From Labrys okinawensis (GTDB lineage: Bacteria; Pseudomonadota; Alphaproteobacteria; Rhizobiales; Labraceae): a stretch of 64,000 nucleotides of DNA. Positions 42,325 through 51,347 of the stretch are shown piece by piece. Positions within the stretch are counted from its first letter, which is position 1. Every line of letters begins with the position of its first letter. The notes under the pieces were generated by a model, which had not been told where the DNA came from, searched no databases, and saw only the letters and a program-made list of their open reading frames with translations. The stretch covers positions 1 through 64,000 of the forward strand of contig NZ_PUEJ01000008.1 in NCBI RefSeq assembly GCF_002982075.1, written 5' to 3'. The translations under genes and the position numbers were made by a program.

Positions 42325-43896
42325 ATGGCAGCCCCTTTTGATCTGAACGACGATTCCGTCGTGGTGATCGTCGGCTCCGGCGCCGGCGGCGGCACGCTGG
42401 GCACCGAACTGGCCCTCAAAGGTGTGAAGGTCGTGATCCTGGAAGCGGGGGGCCGCTACGAGATCGAGGATTTCGTCAACGACGAATGGGAAAGCTTCGG
42501 CCAGCTCGCCTGGAAGGACATGCGCACCACCTCGGGAAGCTGGCGGGTGCACAAGGACTTCCCCAATCTGCCGGCCTGGATCGTCAAGGCGGTCGGCGGG
42601 TCCAGCGTGCATTGGGCCGGCGCTTCGCTGCGCTTCCAGGAGCACGAATTCAAGATTCGCTCCACCTATGGCAGTCTGCCGGGCGCCAATCTCCTGGACT
42701 GGCCGATCACCCTCGCCGAGCTCGAGCCCTATTACGCCAAGGCCGAGGACAAGATGGGGGTGACGCGCACCAACAACATTCCCGGCCTGCCCGGCAACAA
42801 CAATTACAAGGTGCTGGAAGCCGGCGCCAGGAAGCTCGGCTACAAGGAAGTGCATACCGGGCGCATGGCGATCAACAGCCAGCCGCGCGACGGGCGCGGC
42901 TCCTGCCAGCAGATCGGCTTCTGCTTCCAGGGCTGCAAGTCCGGCGCAAAATGGTCGACCCTCTACGCCGAGATCCCCAAGGGCGAGGAAACCGGCAATC
43001 TCGAAGTCCGGCCGAACAGCCAGGTGGTGAAGATCGAGCATGACGCGAAGGGCAAGGTCACCGGCGTGGTCTATCTCGACAAGGATGGCAAGACCCAGCG
43101 CCAGAAGGCGCGTGTCGTGGCGGTCGCCGGCAATTCCATCGAGAGCCCGCGCCTCCTGCTCAACTCTGCCTCGAACCTGTTCCCCGATGGCCTGGCCAAC
43201 AGCTCCGGCCAGGTTGGCCGCAACTACATGCGCCATACCACCGGCTCGGTCTATGGCGTGTTCGAAAAGCCGGTGCACATGTATCGCGGCACCACCATGG
43301 CCGGCATCGTCAGGGATGAGGCGGGCCACGATCCCAAGCGCGGCTTTGCCGGCGGCTATGAGCTGGAGACGCTGTCGCTCGGCCTGCCCTTCATGGCCGC
43401 CTTCCTCGATCCCGGCGCGTGGGGGCGTTCCTTCACCTCTGCGCTCGACAGCTACGACCACATGGCCGGCATGTGGATCGTCGGCGAGGACATGCCGAGC
43501 GAGGCCAACCGCATCACCCTGCATGCCTCCGCCAAGGACAAGGCAGGCATGCCGGTCGCCAACGTGCATTTCGACGACCATGAGAACGATACCGCCATGC
43601 GCAACCATGCCTACCGGCAGGGACGTGCGATCTATGAGGCGGTCGGGGCCGTCAGGACCTTCCCGACGCCGCCTTATCCCTCCACCCACAATCTCGGCAC
43701 CAACCGCATGAGCGCCAAGGCGTCCGACGGCGTGGTCAACAAGCACGGCCAGACTCACGACATCAAGAACCTGTTCGTCTCGGACGGCAGCCAGTTCACC
43801 AGCGGCGGCGCCGAGAATCCCACCCTGACCATCGTGGCGCTCGCCATCCGCCAGGCGGATTTCATCGCCGCCAGCATGAAGAAGGGGGAGCTGTAG
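42325..43896 (+). CDS. GMC-family FAD-dependent dehydrogenase, large subunit
   Basis: 523 residues. The FAD fold VVVIVGSGAGGGTLGTELAL with Glu in VVILEAGG is at 12-43. VKAVGGSSVHWAGASLRF is the GMC flavin-contact region. The C-terminal active site is THNLGTNRM (His) and ENPTLTIVALAIR (Asn). A Cys-rich stretch (GRGSCQQIGFCFQGCKSGAKW) is conserved in the membrane-bound gluconate/sorbitol-type branch. It oxidises a sugar or sugar acid in the periplasm and passes electrons to cytochrome c. It has no signal peptide, consistent with export together with the Tat subunit before it. Confidence 0.92.
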   Translation: MAAPFDLNDDSVVVIVGSGAGGGTLGTELALKGVKVVILEAGGRYEIEDFVNDEWESFGQLAWKDMRTTSGSWRVHKDFPNLPAWIVKAVGGSSVHWAGASLRFQEHEFKIRSTYGSLPGANLLDWPITLAELEPYYAKAEDKMGVTRTNNIPGLPGNNNYKVLEAGARKLGYKEVHTGRMAINSQPRDGRGSCQQIGFCFQGCKSGAKWSTLYAEIPKGEETGNLEVRPNSQVVKIEHDAKGKVTGVVYLDKDGKTQRQKARVVAVAGNSIESPRLLLNSASNLFPDGLANSSGQVGRNYMRHTTGSVYGVFEKPVHMYRGTTMAGIVRDEAGHDPKRGFAGGYELETLSLGLPFMAAFLDPGAWGRSFTSALDSYDHMAGMWIVGEDMPSEANRITLHASAKDKAGMPVANVHFDDHENDTAMRNHAYRQGRAIYEAVGAVRTFPTPPYPSTHNLGTNRMSAKASDGVVNKHGQTHDIKNLFVSDGSQFTSGGAENPTLTIVALAIRQADFIAASMKKGEL

Positions 43897-43905
43897 ATTG
43901 GATGG

Positions 43906-43932
43906 GCGAGAGGCATCGAGGGTGCCTCTCGC
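43906..43932. terminator. Perfect hairpin between convergent genes
   Basis: GCGAGAGGCA at 43906-43915 pairs with TGCCTCTCGC at 43923-43932, a 10-base stem with a 7-base loop, ten bases after the GMC stop and before the convergent lipoprotein gene's stop. No T run; probably a bidirectional 3' end. Confidence 0.6.
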
Positions 43933-43947
43933 GCCACATGATCCGGT

Positions 43948-44379
43948 TCATTCCGTGACCAGATGGCTCTTGCAGACGGCGCTGGGCGGGGGCTCCCAGG
44001 GGCCGCGCGGGTTCATTTGGGCGGTGTAGCCCTGATAGTCGCTGATGGTGCGGACGCAGTCGGCATAGGCGAGTTCGCCCCTGCAGCGCTTCATCGCTGG
44101 GGAATTGTCCGCGAGGCCCTTGGCGCGGCAGATCGAGGTGTAGCCCTCGTCGACAAGCCGCCGGCTCTGAGTCTGCTGGCACCCGATCTTGTCTTGTGCG
44201 CTGGCGCATCTGGCGGCGGCGTCTTGACGGACTTGCCGCTTGTCGATGCCGCTTCCCGAAGCGCATGCCGCCAGGGCCATGCCGAGGACCGTGACGAAGA
44301 AGAGGGCGGCCGGGAAGGGTATGCTGCCCCGCGGAGGCTGACTCAGGTGATTGGCGGGCATGTTCGGGCTTCTTTTCAT
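43948..44379 (-). CDS. Small lipoprotein of unknown function
   Basis: 143 residues. A hydrophobic segment ends in the lipobox LAAC (Cys39), so the mature protein should be lipid-anchored. The mature part has four or five further Cys (ARCAS, IGCQQ, SICRAKG, KRCRGELAYADC, AVCKSH), suggesting disulphides in the periplasm. The first 20 residues before the hydrophobic core are unusual for a signal peptide; the internal ATG at residue 7 is another possible start. No family recognised. Confidence 0.68.
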   Translation of the reverse strand: MKRSPNMPANHLSQPPRGSIPFPAALFFVTVLGMALAACASGSGIDKRQVRQDAAARCASAQDKIGCQQTQSRRLVDEGYTSICRAKGLADNSPAMKRCRGELAYADCVRTISDYQGYTAQMNPRGPWEPPPSAVCKSHLVTE

Positions 44380-44445
44380 TGTCGTCGAAGGCTCCAGCCG
44401 AAGGTGGCATGCGTCGGAGGAGGCGTCGATGTCAGCCTGTCAGGT

Positions 44446-44940
44446 TCAGCCCGATATCCCCATCGGATTGGGCAGGTAGCCGACGAAGCCGGCGATCTTC
44501 CAGCGCCCACCGACCCGATTGCACAGATAGAGGGTCTGCCAGTTGATGGCATCGGTGCTGCCGTCGGCCTTGGCGATGATGCCGTCGAACTTCTTGTGCG
44601 CCACCGCCCGCTCGCCATTGATGTCGATATCTCGGAGCGAGGTGATGCGATAGAGCGCTTCGCGGCGGGGTTCGGCATAGGCTGTGGCGGCCGAAAGCCG
44701 GGCCTGGCTCAGCCAGCGGTCGCGATAGTCCTCGAGGCGCGGGAAGATCATGCGCCATTCGTCCGGATTGGCGGATTTGAGGCCGCTCAGGCCGAAGAAG
44801 GTGTCGGCGAGGAAATCGTCCGCCACCGCCGGCCAGTCCGCCTTGAGATAAGCCTCGATGTCGCGGCGGACCAGCATCTCCCACAGGGCGTGGCGCTCGG
44901 GATCGTCAGGGAAGGGATTGGTGTCGAAGGGCTTCGTCAT
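44446..44940 (-). CDS. NTF2/SnoaL-like protein
   Basis: 164 residues from ATG 44940. The pattern of an N-terminal helix pair (ALWEMLVRRDIEAYLKADWPAVADDF) followed by beta strands (RITSLRDIDINGERAVAHKKFDG and WQTLYLCNRVGGRWKIAGFVGYLP) is that of the NTF2-like fold, used by many small enzymes and binding proteins. No catalytic residues can be assigned. Single gene between a lipoprotein gene and a repeat. Confidence 0.68.
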   Translation of the reverse strand: MTKPFDTNPFPDDPERHALWEMLVRRDIEAYLKADWPAVADDFLADTFFGLSGLKSANPDEWRMIFPRLEDYRDRWLSQARLSAATAYAEPRREALYRITSLRDIDINGERAVAHKKFDGIIAKADGSTDAINWQTLYLCNRVGGRWKIAGFVGYLPNPMGISG

Positions 44941-44978
44941 GGATGGCGTTCGAATTCTCGAGTCCCGGAACAGGTTTC

Positions 44979-45066
44979 CGTCATTGCGAGCGCAGCGAAG
45001 CAATCCAGCTTTTTTGAAAGGCCATGCTTGCGGCGACCGGATTGCTTCGCTGCGCTGGCAATGACG
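44979..45066. repeat. Dispersed palindromic repeat, family D copy 1
   Basis: CGTCATTGCGAGCGCAGCG then AAGCAATCCAG on the left, and its inverted match GGATTGCTTCGCTGCGC then TGGCAATGACG on the right, around a short variable centre. This is the common GTCATTGCGAGC / GCAATCC repeat of rhizobial genomes. Copy 2 is at 50562-50650. Confidence 0.88.
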
Positions 45067-45096
45067 ATAGAGCGAATTTGCAATCCACTCGTTGCC

Positions 45097-46164
45097 TTAC
45101 AGTCTCGCCCCGCTCTGCGGGTCGAAGACGTGGACATTGGTTCTGGCGACGTCGAGGTAGAGCGTCTCGCCCGGCTGGGGCGACAGGCGCTCGCGGAACA
45201 CCGCCCGCATCTCGGTGCCGTCGATGGTGCCGAACAGATGGGTCTCCGCGCCGGTGGGCTCGACCACGCCGACTACGAAGGGAAAGCCGGTCTGTTCCGT
45301 GCCGAGCAGGAAATGCTCGGGGCGGATGCCGATCTCCACCGCCTGCCCGGAAACGGCGGCGCTGTCGCCCATCGGCAGCAGCAGGCCGTTCTTGGTGCGC
45401 AGCCGTGGGACCCCGTCACCCTTCTCGGCCGTGCCGGGAATGAAACCCATCGAGGGCGAGCCGAGGAAGCTCGCCACGAAGCGATTGGCGGGCCTGTCAT
45501 AGAGCTCCAGCGGCGAGCCGACCTGCTCGATATGGCCGGCATTCATCACCACGATGCGGTCGGCCATGGTCATGGCCTCGATCTGGTCGTGCGTGACGTA
45601 GACGATGGTGGTCTTCAGGTCCTGGTGCAGCGCCTTGATCTCGGTGCGCATCTGCACGCGCAGCTTGGCGTCGAGATTGGAGAGCGGCTCGTCGAACAGG
45701 AAGAGTTCGGGCTGGCGCACGATGGTGCGGCCCATGGCGACGCGCTGGCGCTGGCCGCCGGAGAGCTGGCGGGGGTAGCGGTCGAGATAGTCGTGCAGGT
45801 TGAGCACACCAGCCGCCTTCTGCACGCGCGGCGCGATCGACTGGGCGCTTTCGCCGCGCATGCGCGGACCGAAGCCGATATTGGCGCGCGTCGTCATGTG
45901 CGGGAACAGGGCGTAGCTCTGGAACACCATGGAGATGTTGCGCTGCTGTGGCGACAGCTTGTTGGCAAGCTTGGAGCCGATCCACAATTCGCCGTCCGAG
46001 ATCTCGTCGAGGCCGGCGATCATGCGCAGCAGCGTGGACTTGCCGCAGCCGGAAGGGCCGACCAGCACCACGAATTCGCCGTCGCGGACATCGAGGTCGA
46101 TGCCCTTGAGGATCACGGCCGAGCCATATCGCTTTTGCAGCGCCTTGACCTGCAGGCCCGCCAT
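45097..46164 (-). CDS. Sugar ABC transporter ATP-binding protein (UgpC/MalK type)
   Basis: 355 residues. Walker A GPSGCGKST, signature QLSGGQRQRVAMGR, Walker B LFLFDEPLSNLDAKLR, switch His in VTHDQIEAMTMADR. The C-terminal TOBE/OB domain (from about 240) includes VEIGIRPEHFLLG, as in MalK-type ATPases that serve CUT1 importers. Its gene lies 2 bases after the SDR stop on the minus strand. The matching binding protein and two permeases are on the opposite strand starting at 47322, with the SDR between. Confidence 0.95.
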   Translation of the reverse strand: MAGLQVKALQKRYGSAVILKGIDLDVRDGEFVVLVGPSGCGKSTLLRMIAGLDEISDGELWIGSKLANKLSPQQRNISMVFQSYALFPHMTTRANIGFGPRMRGESAQSIAPRVQKAAGVLNLHDYLDRYPRQLSGGQRQRVAMGRTIVRQPELFLFDEPLSNLDAKLRVQMRTEIKALHQDLKTTIVYVTHDQIEAMTMADRIVVMNAGHIEQVGSPLELYDRPANRFVASFLGSPSMGFIPGTAEKGDGVPRLRTKNGLLLPMGDSAAVSGQAVEIGIRPEHFLLGTEQTGFPFVVGVVEPTGAETHLFGTIDGTEMRAVFRERLSPQPGETLYLDVARTNVHVFDPQSGARL

Positions 46165-46165
46165 G

Positions 46166-46957
46166 TCACGACCTCCTCTCGATGATGTCGCGCACGAAGC
46201 GCAGATTGCCGGCGGTCAGGCCGCCGTCGACCGGCAGGACCGCTCCCGTCACGCCGGCGGCGAGCGGGGAGGCCAGGAAGACGGCTGTATTGGCGACGTC
46301 CTCGGGGCGCACCATCCGCCCGAGCGGGTAATGGGAGACGACATCTTCGAGGATCGTCGGATCCTTGGCAAGGCGGTGGTCCCAGGCCGGCGTGCGCACC
46401 GAGCCGGGGCAGACCACATTGGCGCGGATGCCGTCGCGGCCGGCTTCCACCGCGATCGACTTGGCATAGGCGATCAGCCCGGCCTTGGCCGCCGAATAGG
46501 CGGGATTGCCGTAATGGCCGAGTCCGTTGACCGAGGCGACGAAGACGATCGAGCCGCCGCCGCGCGCCACCATCGCCGCCATCACGGGGCGGGTGACGTG
46601 AAAGGCGCCGGTGAGGTTGATGGCGAGTTCGCTGTCCCAGACCGCGTCGTCGACGTCGGCCAGCGTTTCGGCCCGGGTGAAGCCGGCATTGTTGACCAGC
46701 ACGTCGGGGGGGCCGCCCCCGGCCACCAGGCCGGCAATGGCATCGGTGCAGGCCTTGGCGTCGGTAAGGTCGAAGACGAGCCGGTGCTGCAGGGGCAGGC
46801 TTTCCAGCAGAGCCGCATCCCTGTCGGCGCCCGAGACCGCGGCGCCGGCGCGGGCAAAGGCTTCGATCATGGCCCGCCCGATGCCGCCGCCGGCGCCGGT
46901 GACCAGGACATGGCGTCCCGAAAGGCCGAAGGGGTCGGGGAGGGATGGCTCGCTCAT
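46166..46957 (-). CDS. Short-chain dehydrogenase/reductase
   Basis: 263 residues from ATG 46957. VTGAGGGIGRAMIEA, VLVNNAG, VFVASVNGLGHYGNPAYSAAK with Ser and YxxxK, and VVCPGSVRTPA are classical SDR motifs; the end SPLAAGVTGAVLPVDGGL is typical. Paired with the sugar ABC ATPase, it probably oxidises the imported sugar or polyol. An upstream extension runs through a repeat and is not used. Confidence 0.92.
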   Translation of the reverse strand: MSEPSLPDPFGLSGRHVLVTGAGGGIGRAMIEAFARAGAAVSGADRDAALLESLPLQHRLVFDLTDAKACTDAIAGLVAGGGPPDVLVNNAGFTRAETLADVDDAVWDSELAINLTGAFHVTRPVMAAMVARGGGSIVFVASVNGLGHYGNPAYSAAKAGLIAYAKSIAVEAGRDGIRANVVCPGSVRTPAWDHRLAKDPTILEDVVSHYPLGRMVRPEDVANTAVFLASPLAAGVTGAVLPVDGGLTAGNLRFVRDIIERRS

Positions 46958-46973
46958 GGTGACGTTTCTTCCT

Positions 46974-47060
46974 GAGCGCGGACGTCCTCGTCCGCTCTTC
47001 CTGACTGCATGTGCTGCGCCCGGGGAGGGGAGGAACGGGCGGACGAGGACGTCCGCGCTC
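46974..47060. repeat. Double-hairpin repeat, family B copy 7
   Basis: Left palindrome GCGGACGTCCTCGTCCGC, CTCTTCCTG core, spacer, and right palindrome GCGGACGAGGACGTCCGC, flanked by GAGC and GCTC. It lies 16 bases upstream of the SDR start, between the two divergent halves of the ABC system. Confidence 0.85.
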
Positions 47061-47321
47061 CCAGGGAAGCACCCGTGGGACTCACCCGAACAAAGACGCG
47101 CCATCTATGCATGGCGGTGGTGGGAAGGCAAAGTCGGATCGGGCCTTTTGCGCCTCGGATTGCGGTCAGCGATGCGCGGATCAAATCCGCCCCGGCCATA
47201 GGCCGGCTGGTCAAATCCCGCTTGCGCGGTTTTCGATTACGGGGAACATTAGCGCCCTCTTGCGGCAAGGCGCGCGGGGGCGCGGCAACGACCGCAGCAA
47301 TGACAAGGACGGGGACGTTTC

Positions 47322-48557
47322 ATGACAATGATCGGACGGATGGCGATGCTGCTCGCAGGCGCCAGTCTCCTGGCTTGCGCTTCCATCGCGCAGGCAGGCA
47401 CGGTACGCGTGACCATCGCCGAATATTCCAAGGATACCGGCCCCTATTTCAAGGAAGCCGCGGAGGCGTTCCAGAAAGCCAATCCCGACACCAAGGTCGA
47501 GATCGAAGTGGTGCCGTGGGACAATCTCCAGCAGAAGCTGACCACCGATATCTCGGCCGGCACCAATGCCGATCTTTCGATCATCGGCACGCGCTGGCTG
47601 CTCGACTATGTCTCCCAGGGCGTGGTCGCTCCGCTCGACAGCTACATCACGCCCGAGTTCAAGGCGAGCTTCATCCCGACCTTCCTGTCGCCCTCGGTGA
47701 TGGACGGCAAGACCTATGGCCTGCCGATCGCGGCTTCCGCGCGCGCCATGTATTACAACAAGGACGTCTTCGCCAAGGCCGGCGTGACCGAGTTCCCCAA
47801 GACCTGGGCCGACTTCCAGGCAGCCGCCGGCAAGATCAAGGCATCCTCGCCTGACGTGGCGCCCTTCGGCCTGCAGGGCAAGGAAATCGAGACGGACGTC
47901 TATTTCTACTACGGCATGTGGTCCAATGGCGGAGCGATCGTCAAGGACGGCAAGTCCGGCCTCGACAGCCAGGCGGCGATCGATGCGGCCAAGCTCTACA
48001 AGGGCTTCATCGACGGCGGCCTCACCGAGCCGGGCGTGACCTCCTATGCCCGCGAGGACGTGCAGAATCTGTTCAAGCAGGGCAAGGTCGCGACCGTGAT
48101 CACGGCGCCCTTCCTCTCCGGCCAGATCAAGAAGGAAGCACCCGACCTGAAATATGGCGTGGCGCCGATTCCGCTCGGGCCCAACGGCAAGCCCTTCACC
48201 TATGGCGTGACCGATTCGATCGTGCTGTTCGAAAATTCCAAGGTGAAGGACGAGGCCTTCAAGTTCCTCGCCTTCCTGTTCTCGACCGAGCAGCGCACCG
48301 CCTTCGACAAGAACGAGGGCTTCCTGCCGGTGAACGCCGCCGAGGCGAAGGATCCTTATTTCGCCGACGATCCGGACAAGAAGGTGTTCGCCTCCCTCCT
48401 GCCCAACGCGATCTTCGCGCCGGTGATTCCGGGCTGGGAGGACATCGCCCAGACCACCTCCAACGCGATCCAGACCATCTATCTGGGCAAGGGCGAGATC
48501 GAGCCGACGCTCAAGGAAGCCGCGGCCAAGGTCAACGGCATCCTCGAGAAGAAGTAG
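47322..48557 (+). CDS. Sugar ABC transporter, periplasmic binding protein (family 1)
   Basis: 411 residues. Signal peptide at about 1-25 (MLLAGASLLACASIAQA). The mature protein begins VRVTIAEYSKDTGPYFKEAAEAF and has AFQKANPDTKVEIEVVPWDNLQQKL, YGLPIAASARAMYYNKDVFAKAG and a Trp/Tyr-rich binding region (VYFYYGMWSNGGAIV), all typical of CUT1 sugar-binding proteins. It delivers an oligosaccharide or polyol to the permease pair that follows. Between it and the first permease lies a family C repeat of 176 bases. Confidence 0.93.
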   Translation: MTMIGRMAMLLAGASLLACASIAQAGTVRVTIAEYSKDTGPYFKEAAEAFQKANPDTKVEIEVVPWDNLQQKLTTDISAGTNADLSIIGTRWLLDYVSQGVVAPLDSYITPEFKASFIPTFLSPSVMDGKTYGLPIAASARAMYYNKDVFAKAGVTEFPKTWADFQAAAGKIKASSPDVAPFGLQGKEIETDVYFYYGMWSNGGAIVKDGKSGLDSQAAIDAAKLYKGFIDGGLTEPGVTSYAREDVQNLFKQGKVATVITAPFLSGQIKKEAPDLKYGVAPIPLGPNGKPFTYGVTDSIVLFENSKVKDEAFKFLAFLFSTEQRTAFDKNEGFLPVNAAEAKDPYFADDPDKKVFASLLPNAIFAPVIPGWEDIAQTTSNAIQTIYLGKGEIEPTLKEAAAKVNGILEKK

Positions 48558-48613
48558 CGGGATGATGGGTGGGGGTAGCGAATGATCGCGGTTCCATAGG
48601 CAAGCGATACGCT

Positions 48614-48789
48614 GCCCCTCACCTCTATCCTCTCCCCGTAAGAACGGGGCGAGGGGCGCCGGGTGTTGCGCTTTAATGTAAAACGCCGCATTTGCTGGAC
48701 AGGGCGCGACGCCAAGCTCCCCCTCGCCCCGTTCTTACGGGGTGTCGTCAACTCTCTTGAGTTGACTAGGGGTAAGGGTGAGGGGCAGC
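48614..48789. repeat. Dispersed palindromic repeat, family C copy 2
   Basis: GCCCCTCACCTCTATCC on the left and GGGTAAGGGTGAGGGGC on the right are inverted. Inside, CCCCGTAAGAACGGGGCGAG is matched by CTCGCCCCGTTCTTACGGGG. A further small palindrome (GTCAACTC, TCTT, GAGTTGAC) is inserted near 48747-48766. It interrupts the operon between the binding protein and permease. Confidence 0.85.
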
Positions 48790-48851
48790 ACAGTCCGTGC
48801 TGTGAAAAACCAATCAGCTCTTCCCTTCGGCACCGAGGAGGCACACACCGT

Positions 48852-49721
48852 ATGGGGCGTGCGACACCCTATCTTCTGATCCTGCCAAGCTTCCTGATGG
48901 CGGCCTTCATCATCTTCTGGCCGCTCTACCAGATCGGCCAGATCTCGCTGCATGACGTCAACCGCTTCGGCATGCTCCGGGAGTTTTCGGGTCTCGCCAA
49001 TTTCCAGGCCCTGTTTGCCGATCCCGATTTCATCGCCGCGCTGTGGCGCACGCTGATCTGGACGGTGGGCGTGGTGGCGGGCACGCTGATCGTCTCGGTG
49101 CCGATCGCCCTGATCCTCAACGACGATTTCTACGGCCGGAGCCTTGCCCGCGTCATCATCATGCTGCCCTGGGCGGTGTCGCTCGCCATGACGGCGGTGG
49201 TCTGGCGCTGGGCCCTGAACGGCGAGAGCGGCATGCTCAATTCCGGGCTCAGGGGCCTTGGCCTGACCAGCCGCAACATCGAATGGCTGGCGGACGCCTC
49301 CACCGCCTTCCCGATGCAGATCCTGATCGGCATCCTGGTTTCGATCCCCTTCACGGTGACGATCTTCCTGGGCGGCCTGTCCTCGGTGCCCGACGATCTC
49401 TACGACGCCGGCGCGGTGGAGGGGGCGAGCCGCTGGCAGCAATTCACCCATATCACGCTGCCCTTGCTGAAGCCCTTCATCAACATCGCCTTGGTGATGA
49501 ACACCATCAACGTGTTCAATTCCTTCCCGATCATCTGGGTGACCACGCAGGGCGGCCCGGCCAATTCGACCGACATCCTGGTGACCTATCTCTACAAGCT
49601 CGCCTTCCGCCTGGGTAAGTTCGGCGAGGCGGCGGCGGTGTCGATCATCATGTTCGCGCTGCTGCTCGTCTTCGCCATCATCTATGTGCGGCTGGCCATG
49701 CGCGAGGAGCAACAGGCATGA
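48852..49721 (+). CDS. Sugar ABC transporter permease (MalF/UgpA type)
   Basis: 289 residues with six membrane helices. The EAA loop that docks the ATPase reads AGAVEGASRWQQFTHITLPLLKP. The start at ATG 48852 follows GAGGAGG by about 10 bases; the open frame upstream lies inside a repeat. Its last four bases overlap the second permease (ATGA). Confidence 0.93.
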   Translation: MGRATPYLLILPSFLMAAFIIFWPLYQIGQISLHDVNRFGMLREFSGLANFQALFADPDFIAALWRTLIWTVGVVAGTLIVSVPIALILNDDFYGRSLARVIIMLPWAVSLAMTAVVWRWALNGESGMLNSGLRGLGLTSRNIEWLADASTAFPMQILIGILVSIPFTVTIFLGGLSSVPDDLYDAGAVEGASRWQQFTHITLPLLKPFINIALVMNTINVFNSFPIIWVTTQGGPANSTDILVTYLYKLAFRLGKFGEAAAVSIIMFALLLVFAIIYVRLAMREEQQA

Positions 49722-50557
49722 GCAAGCTCAAGCGCTCCGTGCTCTATTGGGTGCTGCTGTCGCCCCTGATCATCCTCACGCTCTTTCCCTTCGCCGTCAT
49801 GCTGGTGACGGCGCTCAAGCCGACGGAGGAGATGCTGTCTTCCTCCTGGTGGCCGAGCCGGCCGGTCTGGGGCAATTTCGTCACCATGTATACCGAGACG
49901 GCCTTCGGGCCGGCGCTCGCCAATTCGCTGATCGTGTCGCTGGTCACCACCGTGCTGACGGTGCTCGTCGCCATTCCCGCCGCCTACGCGCTCAGCCGCT
50001 ACCGCTTCGCCGCGCGCGGGGCGTTCCGGCAGTTCCTGCTGATCTCGCAGATGCTTTCGCCGATCGTGCTGGTGTTCGGCCTGTTCCGCCTGCTGGTGGA
50101 ACTCGGCAGTCGCCTCGGCTTCCAGCTCATCGACAGCCTGACCGGCGTGACCTTCATCTACATCGCCTTCAACCTCGCCTTCGCGGTGTGGATGCTGCAG
50201 AGCTATTTCTCCACCATTCCCAAGGATCTGGAGGAGGCGGCCTGGATCGAGGGGGCCAGCCCCTTCGCCACGCTGGTCAAGGTGTTCCTGCCGCTGGCGC
50301 TGCCGGCCATGGCGGTGACGGCGATCTTCACCTTCATCAATGCCTGGAACGAATATGTCATCGCCCTCACCATGCTGCGCAAGCAGGAAGCCTATACGCT
50401 GCCCTTGCAGGTGGTGAATCTGGTGGCAGGGCGCTACACGGTGGAATGGAACTATGTGATGGCGGCCGCCCTGGCGGCGACCATCCCGATCGCGATCCTG
50501 TTCACCTGGCTGCAGCGCTATTTGATGCGCGGCCTTGCCCTGGGGGCGGTGAAGTAG
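49718..50557 (+). CDS. Sugar ABC transporter permease (MalG/UgpE type)
   Basis: 279 residues with six helices; the EAA loop reads EEAAWIEGASPFATLVKVFLPLALP. It forms the channel with the preceding permease. A family D repeat starts five bases after its stop. The ATPase of the system is encoded on the opposite strand at 45097-46164. Confidence 0.94.
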   Translation: MSKLKRSVLYWVLLSPLIILTLFPFAVMLVTALKPTEEMLSSSWWPSRPVWGNFVTMYTETAFGPALANSLIVSLVTTVLTVLVAIPAAYALSRYRFAARGAFRQFLLISQMLSPIVLVFGLFRLLVELGSRLGFQLIDSLTGVTFIYIAFNLAFAVWMLQSYFSTIPKDLEEAAWIEGASPFATLVKVFLPLALPAMAVTAIFTFINAWNEYVIALTMLRKQEAYTLPLQVVNLVAGRYTVEWNYVMAAALAATIPIAILFTWLQRYLMRGLALGAVK

Positions 50558-50561
50558 GACA

Positions 50562-50650
50562 CGTGTCATTGCGAGCGAAGCGAAGCAATCCAGAAACTTC
50601 CGGCACGGAACGTTGCTCTCTGGATTGCTTCGCTTCGCTCGCAACGACGC
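50562..50650. repeat. Dispersed palindromic repeat, family D copy 2
   Basis: TGTCATTGCGAGCGAAGCG then AAGCAATCCAG on the left, CTGGATTGCTTCGCTTCGC then TCGCAACGACG on the right. It begins five bases after the permease stop. Confidence 0.88.
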
Positions 50651-50680
50651 AAATCATTGGCACAACCTACCGGGATATCC

Positions 50681-51046
50681 ATGACCAAGCAGCATTTCGG
50701 CAGCTCCCACGTTCCCCTGTCCCCGGCCGTGCGGGCGGGTGACAGCATCCATATTTCCGGCCAGGTGCCGACCCTGCCGGACGGCTCGGTGGTGCCGGGC
50801 GGCATCGAAGCGCAGACGCGCCAGGTGATGGAAAACCTCGCCAAGGCCCTGGCGCTGGCCGGGGCCGGGCTGGAGGACGTGGTCAAGACCACGGTGATCC
50901 TGGCCGATGCCCGCGATTTCGGTGCCTTCAACAAGGTCTATGGCAGCTATTTCCCCGCCAATCCGCCGGCCCGCACCACGCTGGAGGCTCGGCTGATGAT
51001 CGACATCAAGATCGAGATCGAGGCGATCGCCTACAAGCCGCTCTGA
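50681..51046 (+). CDS. RidA family (YjgF/YER057c/UK114) protein
   Basis: 121 residues from ATG 50681. LSPAVRAGDSIHISGQVPTLPDGSVVPGGIEAQTRQVMENLAKAL, GLEDVVKTTVILADARDF and PARTTLEARLMIDIKIEIEAIA are RidA motifs; the Arg in PPARTTLE is the residue that holds the substrate carboxylate. RidA enzymes hydrolyse reactive enamines/imines formed by amino acid metabolism. Many genomic copies exist, so the specific role is unclear. It may be co-transcribed with the sugar operon through the repeat. Confidence 0.92.
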   Translation: MTKQHFGSSHVPLSPAVRAGDSIHISGQVPTLPDGSVVPGGIEAQTRQVMENLAKALALAGAGLEDVVKTTVILADARDFGAFNKVYGSYFPANPPARTTLEARLMIDIKIEIEAIAYKPL

Positions 51047-51170
51047 GCGGCAATGCGGTTCACTTGAAGAGGGAGCGCTCGATTCGTATGGCCGGGTCCC
51101 GATCGGCAATCCTGTCGGCCGCCGGCCGATGGCGCTTGCCGCTTCCGGATAGGCGGGTCGGAAGGAGTTC

Positions 51171-51250
51171 CTTGTCATTCCGTGACTCGACGCAGCATTT
51201 CATGCCGCATCATCGCGCCATTGCGTGCTGCAATGCGTGCGGGATGACAG
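51171..51250. repeat. Degenerate palindromic repeat
   Basis: CTTGTCATTCCG at the left and CGGGATGACAG at the right are inverted, with weaker pairing inside (CGCAGCATT with CAATGCGTG). Probably a decayed member of family A. It lies in the 300-base gap between ridA and the VOC gene, which holds nothing else recognisable. Confidence 0.5.
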
Positions 51251-51347
51251 CGAGCTTCACCCCATCGCCCCGAAAAACGCTGCCTTCACACTGGACAAAG
51301 TCGGGTGTTTGTCTTATCGATGATGCGAACAAACAGGGAACATTATC

